Shown piece after piece: positions 19,400 through 27,762 of a stretch of 64,000 bases of DNA. The DNA is from Lichenicoccus sp965276875 (lineage in GTDB: Bacteria > Pseudomonadota > Alphaproteobacteria > Acetobacterales > Acetobacteraceae): assembly GCF_965276875.1 (NCBI RefSeq), contig NZ_OZ255701.1, forward strand, positions 2,976,001-3,040,000, given 5' to 3'. How positions within the stretch are numbered: the stretch's first letter is position 1; every line of letters starts with the position of its first letter. The notes under the pieces were generated by a model. It searched no databases. It saw only the letters and a list, made by a program, of their open reading frames with translations, and was not told the DNA's origin. The position numbers and the translations under genes are program-made.

Positions 19400-20169
19400 C
19401 CATCCACTTCATCGGTGCAGGGCCAGGTGCCGCCGATCTGCTCACCCTGCGCGGCCGCGATCTGCTGGCGCGCTGCCCGGTCTGCCTCTATGCCGGCTCG
19501 ATCGTGCCGAAGACGATGCTCGCGCATTGCCCGCTGGATGCGCGGCTGATCGACACCGCGCCGCTCGACCTGGACGCGATTACGGCCCACTACCTCGCCG
19601 CCACCGCCGCCGGGCAGGACGTCGCACGGCTGCATTCTGGCGATTTGTCGGTGTTCAGCGCGCTCGCCGAGCAGCTCGTCCGGCTGGACCGCGCCGGCGT
19701 TCCCTACACGCTCACGCCGGGTGTGCCGGCCTTCGCCGCCGCCGCGGCGGTGCTGGGCCGCGAGCTGACCCGCCCCGGCGTGGCGCAGAGCCTGGTGCTG
19801 ACCCGGCTGCCGGGGCGCGCCTCGGCGATGCCCGCACGCGAGACCCTGGCCGCGTTTGCCGCGACCGGGGCGACGCTCGTGATCCATCTGGCGATACACG
19901 GGATCGAGCGGGTCGTGGCGGACCTGCTGCCGTTCTATGGCCCGGACTGCCCGGTAGCGGTGGTGGCACGCGCTTCCTGGCCGGACGAGCAGGTGCTGCG
20001 CGGCAGCCTCGCCACCATCGAGGCGGCGCTCGCGGCAACACCGATCGAACGCACGGCGCTGGTGCTGGTCGGTCCGGCTTTAGGTGACATAGTCGGTGAG
20101 GAGAGCGCGCTGTATCGCGCCGACTATGTCAGGCGGTTTCGCACGGACCTGCCGGAGAGCGCGCCATGA
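19396..20169 (+). CDS. cobM: Precorrin-4 C11-methyltransferase CobM
   Basis: CobM methylates C11 of precorrin-4. The 257-residue protein has the methylase landmarks HFIGAGPGAADLLTLRG, LYAGSIVPK, LHSGDLSVFSA and TPGVPAFAAAAAVLG. Translation should be coupled to cobE through the ATGA overlap. Its final 46 bases overlap the end of cbiD on the opposite strand. Confidence 0.92.
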   Translation: MTIHFIGAGPGAADLLTLRGRDLLARCPVCLYAGSIVPKTMLAHCPLDARLIDTAPLDLDAITAHYLAATAAGQDVARLHSGDLSVFSALAEQLVRLDRAGVPYTLTPGVPAFAAAAAVLGRELTRPGVAQSLVLTRLPGRASAMPARETLAAFAATGATLVIHLAIHGIERVVADLLPFYGPDCPVAVVARASWPDEQVLRGSLATIEAALAATPIERTALVLVGPALGDIVGEESALYRADYVRRFRTDLPESAP

Positions 20170-21227
20170 GCGTCGAAGATCGCGATCTCCAGCGCGATGC
20201 CGGCGCCGCGCAGCGGCTCGGCCGCGACCTCCAGAGCCCGCGCCGCGACGGCGTCGCCGAGGGCCACGCCGGCTTCGGCGGCAATCGCGAACGCCTCGGC
20301 GGCGGTGTTGGCCTGCGCCATGCGGTCGTGGTCGAGCCCCGGCGCGAGGTCGGCCAGCGCCGCCCGGTCCACAACACCGCGGCTGGAGTGCAGATCCAGC
20401 CGTCCCTGCGCCAGTTTGGTGATCTTGCCGATGCCGCCGGCGATGGTCACCCGCCTTACCGGATGGCGTCGCAAATATTTCAGCATGCCGCCGACGAAAT
20501 CGCCCATCTCGATCAGCGCCATTTCGTCGAGCCCGTGCAGCCGACGCACCGCCGCCTCCGAGGTGCGCCCGGTGCTGCCGGCGATATGCTCGTGGCCGGT
20601 GGCACGGGCGACGTCGATGCCGCGTCGTATGCTGTCGATCCAGGCGGCGCAGGAGAACGGAATCACCACTCCCGTGGTGCCCAGGATCGACAGGCCGCCG
20701 ACGATGCCAAGCCGGCCGTTGAGGGTCTGCGCCGCCAGCGCCTCGCCGCCCGGCACCGAGAGCGTCACCAGGGCGGCGGGGGCAGGGTGCAGTTCGGCCA
20801 ATGCCGCTTCGATCATCCGACGCGGCGCCGGGTTGATCGCGGGCTCCCCAGGCGGCAGTGGCAGGCCTGGGCGGGTGACCGTGCCGACCCCTTCGCCCGC
20901 GCGAAACTGGACCCCGGAGCCCGCCGGCAGCAACGTCAGCGACGCCCGGATCAGGGCGCCATGGGTGACGTCGGGGTCGTCGCCGGCATCCTTGAAGACA
21001 GCCGCGCTGGCGCAGCCACCCTCCAGGCGCTGCTCCGCCAGCGCGAAGGCAACCATGGCGCCGCTGGGCAGGGTAATTTCCACCGGATCGGGAAAATGGC
21101 CGCCGAGCAACGCGGCGTAGCAGGCCTTCGCCGCCGCCGTCGCACAGGCTCCCGTGGTCCAGCCACGGCGCAGCGTTCCGCTCGGCTTCACCGGTACCAG
21201 CCTAGGAGCGACGGCAGGATCTGTCAC
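20124..21227 (-). CDS. cbiD: Precorrin-5 C1-methyltransferase of the CbiD type
   Basis: CbiD methylates C1 of the corrin ring and is best known from the anaerobic pathway; the classical aerobic pathway uses the unrelated CobF. The 367-residue protein shows LRRGWTTGACATAAAKA near the N-terminus and GGLSILGTTGVVIP and EMGDFVGGMLKYLRRHP further on. The GTG at 21227 gives the proper N-terminus. It is divergent from cobB with only 47 bases between the two starts and overlaps cobM tail to tail. No cobF-like gene is seen in this cluster, so CbiD presumably supplies the C1 step. Confidence 0.87.
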   Translation of the reverse strand: MTDPAVAPRLVPVKPSGTLRRGWTTGACATAAAKACYAALLGGHFPDPVEITLPSGAMVAFALAEQRLEGGCASAAVFKDAGDDPDVTHGALIRASLTLLPAGSGVQFRAGEGVGTVTRPGLPLPPGEPAINPAPRRMIEAALAELHPAPAALVTLSVPGGEALAAQTLNGRLGIVGGLSILGTTGVVIPFSCAAWIDSIRRGIDVARATGHEHIAGSTGRTSEAAVRRLHGLDEMALIEMGDFVGGMLKYLRRHPVRRVTIAGGIGKITKLAQGRLDLHSSRGVVDRAALADLAPGLDHDRMAQANTAAEAFAIAAEAGVALGDAVAARALEVAAEPLRGAGIALEIAIFDAHGALSGRSVRNRLT

Positions 21228-21232
21228 CCGCG

Positions 21233-21274
21233 ATGAGGAGGGCGCGATGAGGAGGGCGCGATGAGGAGGGCGCG
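21233..21274 (+). repeat. Three tandem copies of a 14-bp unit carrying SD and ATG ahead of cobB
   Basis: The unit ATGAGGAGGGCGCG occurs three times without error (21233, 21247, 21261) and runs directly into the cobB ATG at 21275. Each unit contains a Shine-Dalgarno-like GAGGAGG and an ATG that opens a five-codon frame. That frame stops at a TGA overlapping the next ATG, giving a ladder of coupled mini-frames. Confidence 0.85.
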
Positions 21275-22585
21275 ATGAGCCGGGCTCTGATGATCGCCGC
21301 CCCCCGCTCGGGCAGCGGCAAGACGGTGGTGACCCTGGCCATCGGGGCCGCCCTCGCGCGTCGCGGCCTGCTGCTGCGCGCCGCCAAGTCCGGACCCGAC
21401 TACATCGATCCGGCATTCCACGCCGCCTGCCTGGGCGCGCCCTGCCTAAACCTGGATAGCTGGGCGATGCCCGACCTGTTGCTTGGCGCGCTCGCCTCCG
21501 CCGTGCCGGAGTCCGCACTGCTGCTGATCGAAGCCTCGATGGGCCTGTTCGATGGAGTGGCAGCCCCCCCAGGCCGCGCCGGACGCGCCGCCGATCTCGC
21601 CGCCCGCTTCGACGTGCCGGTCCTGCTGGTGCTCGACATCTCCGGCCAGTCGCAGTCGGCCGCGGCGATCGCGCGCGGCTTTGCTCTGCACGAGCCCGCG
21701 GTGCGGATCGCCGGAGTCGTGCTCAACCGGGCGGGCTCTGCACGTCATCGTGACCAGACTCGCGCCGCCATCGAGCAGACCGGCCTGCCGGTGCTCGGCT
21801 GCCTGATGCGCGATCCCACGCTCGGCCTGCCGGAGCGCCACCTGGGGCTGGTGCAGGCGCAGGAGCATGGGGGGCTGGCGGATTTCCTCGCGCGGCTAGC
21901 CGACATCGCCGAACGTGACCTCGATCTGGACGCCATCGCAGCTCTTGCGTTACCGATGCCGTCAGGCGGCGCGGAACCCACGGCCCTGCGGCCCTTCGGG
22001 CAGCGGATCGCGCTCGCCGAGGACGCGGCGTTCAGCTTCATCTATCCGCATGTGCTGCGCGGCTGGCACGCCGCCGGCGCCGAGATCGTGCCGTTCTCCC
22101 CACTCGCCAACGAGCCGCCCGACCCTTCCTGCGACGCCTGCTGGCTGCCGGGCGGCTATCCAGAGCTGCATGCCGGCCGGCTTGCGTCAAATGCGTGCTT
22201 CCTCGACGGACTGCGCCGGTTTGCGGCCAACCGGCCGGTGCACGGCGAATGCGGCGGCTACATGGTGCTCGGCCAGTCGCTGGAAGACGCGACCGGCACC
22301 GGGCATGTCATGGCGGGCCTGCTCGGGCACTCCACCAGCTTCGCGCGAAGGCGCATGGTGCTTGGCTACCGCGAGGCGACGCTCGTATCGGCGAGCGGCT
22401 TCGGCCCCGCGGGCACACTCTTGCGCGGTCACGAATTCCATTACGCGAGCCTGTCCGATCCCGGCGACGACGCGCCGCTCGCGGGCCTGTGCGACGCCGC
22501 CGGCCGTGATCTCGGGCCGGCCGGCGGCCGGCGCGGCGCGGTCAGCGGCTCGTTCTTCCATGCCATTGCGACGCACGGACCATGA
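21275..22585 (+). CDS. cobB: Hydrogenobyrinic acid a,c-diamide synthase CobB
   Basis: CobB uses glutamine and ATP to amidate the a and c side chains of the corrin ring. The 436-residue protein has an N-terminal P-loop (APRSGSGKTVVTLA), the SGPDYIDPAFH motif, and a C-terminal class-I-type glutamine amidotransferase domain with the nucleophile cysteine in VHGECGGYMVLG. The start ATG follows three tandem ribosome-binding repeats. It overlaps cobT by ATGA. Confidence 0.9.
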   Translation: MSRALMIAAPRSGSGKTVVTLAIGAALARRGLLLRAAKSGPDYIDPAFHAACLGAPCLNLDSWAMPDLLLGALASAVPESALLLIEASMGLFDGVAAPPGRAGRAADLAARFDVPVLLVLDISGQSQSAAAIARGFALHEPAVRIAGVVLNRAGSARHRDQTRAAIEQTGLPVLGCLMRDPTLGLPERHLGLVQAQEHGGLADFLARLADIAERDLDLDAIAALALPMPSGGAEPTALRPFGQRIALAEDAAFSFIYPHVLRGWHAAGAEIVPFSPLANEPPDPSCDACWLPGGYPELHAGRLASNACFLDGLRRFAANRPVHGECGGYMVLGQSLEDATGTGHVMAGLLGHSTSFARRRMVLGYREATLVSASGFGPAGTLLRGHEFHYASLSDPGDDAPLAGLCDAAGRDLGPAGGRRGAVSGSFFHAIATHGP

Positions 22586-23601
22586 TCCCCGGGTTTGAGA
22601 CGATCGACGATCTGCGGCGGCTGTGCGAGCGCCTGCCGGAGTTCGACCGCACCGCCGCGGCTGCGGTCGCGGCACGCCAGGCGACGCTGACCAAGCCGCC
22701 GGGCAGCCTCGGCCGGCTCGAGGAGCTCGCAGCCTGGCTCGCCGGTTGGCAGCGTCGGCACATGCCACGCCTGGAGCGCGTCGAGGTCGTGGTGTTCGCC
22801 GGCAACCATGGCGTGACCGTGCATGGTGTCTCGCCCTATCCGGCGTCGGTGACGGCGCAGATGGTGGCGAACTTCGCCGCCGGAGGTGCTGCGATCAACC
22901 AACTCGCGGCCATCGCCGACGCCGAACTCCGCGTCGTGCCGCTGCATCTGGACACGCCCACGGCCGACTTCATCGAGGCGCCGGCGATGGATGAGCCGGG
23001 CTTCCTGGCGGCGGTGCGCATCGGCGCCGACCAAATTCGGCCCGGCACGGACCTGCTCTGCCTGGGCGAGATGGGGATCGGCAACACCACCGCCGCCGCC
23101 GCCATTGCCGCCGCTTTGTATGGCGGCGATGCCGGGCGCTGGGTCGGGCGTGGCACCGGGATCGACGATGACGGCTTGCGTCGCAAGCAGCGCGCGGTCA
23201 AGGCCGCACTCGCCCGCCACCGCGCAGCACTCGGGGATCCGTTGCAGGTGGCGCGCTGCCTCGGCGGCTTCGAGCTGGCCGCACTTCTGGGTGCCACCCT
23301 GGCGGCGCGGCACGCGCGGGTGCCGCTGCTGCTCGACGGCTTCGTCTGCTCCGCCGCCGTCGCGCCGCTGGCGCAACTGCGCGCGGGCGCGCTCGACCAC
23401 GCGCGGCTCGCGCACGTCTCCGCCGAAGCGGCCCACCGACAGCTTGCCCGCGCACTCGGGCTCGCGCCGCTGCTCGATCTCGGCATGCGGCTGGGCGAGG
23501 CATCGGGGGCGGCGCTGGCGGTGCCGCTGTTGCGCGCCGCCGTCGCCTGTCACGCTGGGATGGCGAGCTTCGGCGAGGCGGGCGTCTCCGGCCAAACATG
23601 A
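22582..23601 (+). CDS. cobT: Nicotinate-nucleotide--dimethylbenzimidazole phosphoribosyltransferase
   Basis: This enzyme makes alpha-ribazole phosphate, the lower-ligand precursor of cobalamin. The 339-residue protein has typical segments: KPPGSLGRLEELAAWLAG near the N-terminus, FAGNHGV, EMGIGNTTAAAAIAAAL and LLLDGFVCSAAVAPL. The symbol cobT follows enterobacterial naming; the Pseudomonas denitrificans equivalent is called CobU. It is flanked by four-base overlaps with cobB and cobS. Confidence 0.92.
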   Translation: MIPGFETIDDLRRLCERLPEFDRTAAAAVAARQATLTKPPGSLGRLEELAAWLAGWQRRHMPRLERVEVVVFAGNHGVTVHGVSPYPASVTAQMVANFAAGGAAINQLAAIADAELRVVPLHLDTPTADFIEAPAMDEPGFLAAVRIGADQIRPGTDLLCLGEMGIGNTTAAAAIAAALYGGDAGRWVGRGTGIDDDGLRRKQRAVKAALARHRAALGDPLQVARCLGGFELAALLGATLAARHARVPLLLDGFVCSAAVAPLAQLRAGALDHARLAHVSAEAAHRQLARALGLAPLLDLGMRLGEASGAALAVPLLRAAVACHAGMASFGEAGVSGQT

Positions 23602-24362
23602 TCCGCCGCCTACGAACCGATCTCGCCGCCACGATCGGCTTCTTCACCCGTCTGCCGGTGGGCTGGCTGATGCCGGAGGCACCGAACATCGACATGGCGC
23701 GCGCGGCCTGGGCCTATCCGCTGGCCGGCGCGCTGGTCGGGCTGTGCAGCGGCGGCGTCTATGCGATCGGGGCCTGGTGCGGCCTGTCGCCGATGCTGTG
23801 CGCCTGCTGGAGCCTGGCCGCGATGGTGCTGCTCACCGGCGGACTGCACGAGGACGGGCTCGCCGACATGGCCGACGGCTTCGGCGGCGGCCGCGACGTC
23901 GAGGCCAAGCTCGCGATCATGCGTGACAGCCGGATCGGCAGCTACGGCACGCTGGCGCTGCTGCTCTCAAGCATTGTGCGGATCGCCGCCGTCGCCGCGA
24001 TCGCCACCCCCGCGCGCGTGGTGGCGGCCCTGGTGGCCTCGGGTGCGATATCGCGCGCCGCCATCGTGCTGCTGCTGGTGCTGTTGCCGCCGGCACGCTC
24101 CGACGGGCTGGCTTCGTCCCTGCGGACCGTCCCGCGTCTTGCCGTGCTGGCTGCCCTGGCTATCGCGTCGGCGTTCGATGCGGCCCTGCTCGACGACTGG
24201 CTGCTCGCACCCGCCTGCATGCTCATTGTCACGGTGCTGCTCGCGGCGCTGTCGCGGGCGCAGATCGGCGGTCAGACCGGCGATGTGCTCGGCGCCGGCG
24301 CCGTGCTCGCCGAATGCGCGGTGCTCAGTGTCTTGTCCCAATCCGCTTATTGCACCAGGTAG
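23598..24362 (+). CDS. cobS: Adenosylcobinamide-GDP ribazoletransferase (cobalamin synthase)
   Basis: This integral membrane enzyme joins adenosylcobinamide-GDP to alpha-ribazole. The 254-residue protein is mostly hydrophobic helices with the acidic motif GGLHEDGLADMADGFGGG followed by RIGSYG, characteristic of CobS (CobV). It closes the forward cob run and ends 18 bases before the converging hydrolase gene. Confidence 0.92.
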   Translation: MIRRLRTDLAATIGFFTRLPVGWLMPEAPNIDMARAAWAYPLAGALVGLCSGGVYAIGAWCGLSPMLCACWSLAAMVLLTGGLHEDGLADMADGFGGGRDVEAKLAIMRDSRIGSYGTLALLLSSIVRIAAVAAIATPARVVAALVASGAISRAAIVLLLVLLPPARSDGLASSLRTVPRLAVLAALAIASAFDAALLDDWLLAPACMLIVTVLLAALSRAQIGGQTGDVLGAGAVLAECAVLSVLSQSAYCTR

Positions 24363-24380
24363 CTTCGGGAATCAGCGTCT

Positions 24381-25172
24381 CTATTGCAGAGCCTTGATGA
24401 AACGACCGAGAAGCGCGTTGATTGTCTCCGGCGCCTCGATCTGCGGGAAATGTCCACACCCTGTGAGCCATACAATCTCGGCGTCCGGCTTGTGCGCGCT
24501 GACAAGGCGGAGCCAGGGTGACATTTCCCCCTGCTCGATCGGTCTTCGCCTTTGACCTGCCGCCCTGAACGTTGACTGAACTACCAGGGTGGGCGCCTGC
24601 AGGCTGTTCAGCGCATCAACGGCATGCGTTGCATCCCAGTGAGCCATACCCCTGACCAGCTTTCCAATGGCGCTCACTCCGATGTCGGTTACGCGTCGCA
24701 GCGCCAGTGCGCGAAACTCATCCGGCGTGTTATCGCTGAACATGTCAAGGAAGCTCTGCATCAGCGCCGCCTTGTTGTCAGAGGCGGCTTTGTCACCATC
24801 GCTGCTGGCGATGTCCGCAGGCTGGCCGATCGCACGTTGGCTGCCTTCGATAAGCACCAGCCCGATGAGGCCTTCAGGCTGCTGTCGAGCGGCTTCCAGC
24901 GCGACCCGGCAGCCCATGCTATGGCCGACCAGGACGGTAGGGTGGCGCGGAGCGCTCTGCCTGGCCTCGTTAACAAATCTCGCCATCCCGCTGATCAGGC
25001 TCTCGCACCCGGGCTCGGGTAAATCCGGAGCAATCACGTCCGCCGCCTGCGAGAGGTGCTCAAGCTGAGCGGACCAGTCTTCACCCCTGCAGCCAACTCC
25101 ATGAATGAGTATGACCCTGGTGCGGCGCCTGTCGGACGAGCTTGAGACGTCCGATCTAGAACGATCCTGCAT
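24381..25172 (-). CDS. Alpha/beta-fold hydrolase
   Basis: This is a 263-residue serine hydrolase with the oxyanion motif HGVGCRGEDW, the nucleophile elbow GHSMGCR and a C-terminal catalytic histidine in TGCGHFPQIEAPE. It resembles hydrolases that cleave ester or C-C bonds in aromatic and acyl catabolism, but the substrate is unknown. The ATG at 25172 lies four bases after the stop of the small lipoprotein gene, making it the third gene of the channel-lipoprotein-hydrolase operon. No signal peptide is seen at this start. Confidence 0.82.
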   Translation of the reverse strand: MQDRSRSDVSSSSDRRRTRVILIHGVGCRGEDWSAQLEHLSQAADVIAPDLPEPGCESLISGMARFVNEARQSAPRHPTVLVGHSMGCRVALEAARQQPEGLIGLVLIEGSQRAIGQPADIASSDGDKAASDNKAALMQSFLDMFSDNTPDEFRALALRRVTDIGVSAIGKLVRGMAHWDATHAVDALNSLQAPTLVVQSTFRAAGQRRRPIEQGEMSPWLRLVSAHKPDAEIVWLTGCGHFPQIEAPETINALLGRFIKALQ

Positions 25173-25176
25173 CGAT

Positions 25177-25341
25177 CTAAAGTGAGGTATTCGGCGCCGC
25201 GACCGGCGTGGCGTGACTGCCGTTCGGCTTGGCTTGCGCTGGCGAGACCGGTTTGACGGCCTGTGTTCCGGCACATCCAGCAAGGCCAATCGGGCTCAGT
25301 CCGATAGCCACCGAGAGGAGAAGGATCGGACCCATTGTCAT
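25177..25341 (-). CDS. Small predicted lipoprotein (54 aa)
   Basis: This short gene fills the gap between the channel and hydrolase genes. It encodes 54 residues: an N-terminal hydrophobic signal MTMGPILLLSVAIGLSPIG, a lipobox GLAGC with the lipidated cysteine at position 23, then a Pro/Ala-rich tail ending APNTSL. The start is 12 bases after the channel stop and the stop is four bases before the hydrolase start, consistent with a single transcript. It would be a membrane-anchored periplasmic peptide. The function is unknown; a partner of the outer-membrane channel is plausible. Confidence 0.68.
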   Translation of the reverse strand: MTMGPILLLSVAIGLSPIGLAGCAGTQAVKPVSPAQAKPNGSHATPVAAPNTSL

Positions 25342-25352
25342 TTGATCAACTC

Positions 25353-26330
25353 TCAGAGTTTCATGCCGAGCGAGATGACAAAGTTGGTGCCATCGAGTGT
25401 GTTATGCGACTCGATACCCAACGACGCCTTGAATTTGACGGTCAAATGCTGTCTGGGGAAATCGACGGCGAAAATCGGTCCAAGCTTGAAGGCTTCGAAA
25501 TGCTTGCCGTTGGGCGCCACCACCAATCCGTCGTGATAGTCATTTTGAATTTGTCTGGCATAGAACCCCGCGACGCCGTACTGGAAGATCTTGTCCCGTT
25601 CCGTGATCGCAAAATCGACATCGATCGGTGGGCCGCTCTGATAGTCCGTTTCATGGTTTTCCGCGGAGTAGTCGAAGAAAAGATGCGCGTCGAATTCGGC
25701 GCCGTCGCCCAGGAAGTTTGGTTCCGTCATGTAGGTGACGGCGAGGTTCGGAATGATGAACACAACGTTGTGACCGTCGGGCGCCAATTTCTGCGGTTCA
25801 TAGGTGCCTATGGGGATTTCCATGGAATAGGCGGCCAGCACGGTCAATCCGTAGGGGAAGGGGTATCGTACATGTTGCGGCGGCCCGCCGAAACTGCCGA
25901 AATTTCGACTCCATTTGACGACGTCTAGGTAGGGGTCGCCCCAACCTACCGATGTCTGATGGATGCCGAGATTGCCGATCTTGAAAGTCGACTCGGTCGC
26001 GTAATCGAACTGCAGAAGTGACGCGACAGTGCCCCCATACAGCTTGAACGGGTAGACATATTGCAGCGCGCCGCCGACGATATTGGCTTCAACGTCCACA
26101 TCGTGGACTCCCGGCAGCTTTTGGCCATTGTCGCCGTTGACTTGCCTGTAATAGGCGGGGACGTCCGCAAGCCCAAGATAGAAGCCCGGAACCGGCGGAA
26201 TTAATGCGTTGCGGATGTCCGTCCCGCCGATCGGGCCGCCCTGGACAGCGCTTTCAGAACCCCACGCCGGCTGGCCGAGGGCCAAGGCGAGGACTGCCGA
26301 TCCGACAACACGTCGAAACCCTATGGGCAT
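25353..26330 (-). CDS. MetA/SphA-type outer-membrane channel (phenol-degradation MetA family)
   Basis: This 325-residue exported beta-barrel-like protein resembles the MetA family found beside aromatic and terpenoid catabolic genes, where it is thought to let hydrophobic substrates cross the outer membrane. A signal peptide covers residues 1-24 (ending QPAWG). The mature part alternates short amphipathic strands such as GGALQYVYPFKLYGG and ends with a strand NFVISLGMKL, as in outer-membrane barrels. It heads the operon with the lipoprotein and hydrolase. A promoter with a palindrome over its -35 box lies upstream. Confidence 0.75.
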   Translation of the reverse strand: MPIGFRRVVGSAVLALALGQPAWGSESAVQGGPIGGTDIRNALIPPVPGFYLGLADVPAYYRQVNGDNGQKLPGVHDVDVEANIVGGALQYVYPFKLYGGTVASLLQFDYATESTFKIGNLGIHQTSVGWGDPYLDVVKWSRNFGSFGGPPQHVRYPFPYGLTVLAAYSMEIPIGTYEPQKLAPDGHNVVFIIPNLAVTYMTEPNFLGDGAEFDAHLFFDYSAENHETDYQSGPPIDVDFAITERDKIFQYGVAGFYARQIQNDYHDGLVVAPNGKHFEAFKLGPIFAVDFPRQHLTVKFKASLGIESHNTLDGTNFVISLGMKL

Positions 26331-26412
26331 TGGTCGTTGCTTCCCGAATGCTTTTATTGGACATGCGACCGGGTCGCGAATGCCTGGTGCGTCACTCACC
26401 GATCCTGGCACA

Positions 26413-26451
26413 TCGATAGGTGAGCAAGTCGCCATCGTCAATCTTGATTGA
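26413..26451 (-). promoter_or_regulatory. Promoter and palindromic operator of the channel operon
   Basis: Reading on the reverse strand, TTGACG (26441-26436) and TATCGA (26418-26413) are spaced by 17 bases. The perfect inverted repeat TCAATC-TT-GATTGA (26438-26451) overlaps the -35 box, placing a regulator where it would block or modulate RNA polymerase. The core TCAAGATTGA within it recurs in the control region at 32033-32132. Confidence 0.5.
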
Positions 26452-26499
26452 TTCTGTCAATCTATCGCGCGTGGCGGACTAGTTGAATGCCTTACGGGG

Positions 26500-27672
26500 T
26501 TAAAGTGCGTCCGGCAGCACGCCATTATAGAGCGCCCGAGGACGAACCAGTTCGCACGTGTGATATTGTTCCATCGCATGCGCGATCCAGCCGACGAAGC
26601 GGCCCAGTCGGAAGAGCAGGGGTTCGGCGCTGCCGAGCTTGAGTTGCCGGCTGAGAAAGACGACGGGAAGTGCGAAATCGGGCGAACGCCCGGTTGCATC
26701 CCGCGCCACCGAGATGGCGGTCAGGAGCCGTTTTGTCGTTGGATGTCCGTCGAGTGCCTCGCTCACGCTGGCCAGCAGGCAAGCCGCTCGCGGGTCCGCG
26801 CCCTCATAGAGCGACTGGCTGAAGCCAGGGAGGGTTTCGCCCTCGCGCAGACGGCGAATGATCGGCTCGCTTGGGTCGGCGGTCGTCGCGATCTCGTCGA
26901 GCATTCTCGACAGGGATTGCGCACGTCCGAAGGTGAGCCGGCGGCCTTCCGAGGAGGCGAGGCCGGCGAGCGTGACCTGATACGCGGTCACCCCGGTATT
27001 GGCGACCGCCCGCACGGCATATGTCGTCGGATCAAACTCGTGGTCCGCCGCCAGGACCAGAAGTCTGCGGATCAGGTCGGCGTAGCGGGACTTGTGCAAG
27101 GTTTCCGCCAGGAAGATGTGCAACGGCGTGCCCGCCGGCGCGGGTGAGGCGGATCCGACGATCATTCCGGCAAGCCAGCGCATGATGTCCGCCGAAGTCC
27201 GGACATAGCCGCTACGCGACAGGTCGTAGGCGCGGGGATTGCCGCGCTCGAGCACAGGCAGCAGCGTCATGACGCTTTCCATCGCCGTCGCTCCCTCGAG
27301 CGCCTGGTGTATACGCAGATAGGTGTCCGTCATGACGAAGGGAGGCTGCGAAAACACCTCGTTTGGATCAACCTCCCAAAGGAGCCCGGCAACGTCCTCA
27401 ATCGTCGCCGACTCGGCCAGCCGCAACGCACTCCGGCCGCGGTAGAATGGACCCTCCTGATTGATCAGGGTGATCATGGTGGTCGGCATCAACACATCTC
27501 GCGAGGGCGGGGAGGCCTCGCTGCTCAGATGCAGGATGTCGTCCCGCCAATAGGTCCGTCGCTTGGATCCCGGTATGGCCTGCGACCGGATTTTCTTGCG
27601 GCTGACGTAGGCGTAGATCGTTGCAACACTCACGCCCAGGGATCGGGCAGCCTCCTCGGCCGTGAGATACAT
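26500..27672 (-). CDS. Citrate-synthase-like protein with N-terminal helix-turn-helix
   Basis: This 390-residue protein joins an excisionase/MerR-like helix-turn-helix at residues 1-45 (LTAEEAARSLGVSVATIYAY) to a citrate synthase fold. Of the three catalytic residues of citrate synthases, the first histidine (His211, LAADHEF) and the aspartate (Asp332, PDFALP) are present. The second histidine, normally in a GFGH motif, is Gln286 in PGFSQSLY. The C-terminal RPRALYNG is retained. The altered site suggests reduced or different catalysis, or a metabolite-sensing DNA-binding role. ATG at 27672 is preferred over a TTG at 27711. It is the last gene of the dioxygenase operon. Confidence 0.82.
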   Translation of the reverse strand: MYLTAEEAARSLGVSVATIYAYVSRKKIRSQAIPGSKRRTYWRDDILHLSSEASPPSRDVLMPTTMITLINQEGPFYRGRSALRLAESATIEDVAGLLWEVDPNEVFSQPPFVMTDTYLRIHQALEGATAMESVMTLLPVLERGNPRAYDLSRSGYVRTSADIMRWLAGMIVGSASPAPAGTPLHIFLAETLHKSRYADLIRRLLVLAADHEFDPTTYAVRAVANTGVTAYQVTLAGLASSEGRRLTFGRAQSLSRMLDEIATTADPSEPIIRRLREGETLPGFSQSLYEGADPRAACLLASVSEALDGHPTTKRLLTAISVARDATGRSPDFALPVVFLSRQLKLGSAEPLLFRLGRFVGWIAHAMEQYHTCELVRPRALYNGVLPDAL

Positions 27673-27762
27673 CCGCGTCCCATGAGTTTGCTGTGGCTGC
27701 TGCGTCAGCAAATAGACAGCTTGATGCAGCTCGTCAACATACGCGGGTGCTCGGGTGACGGC

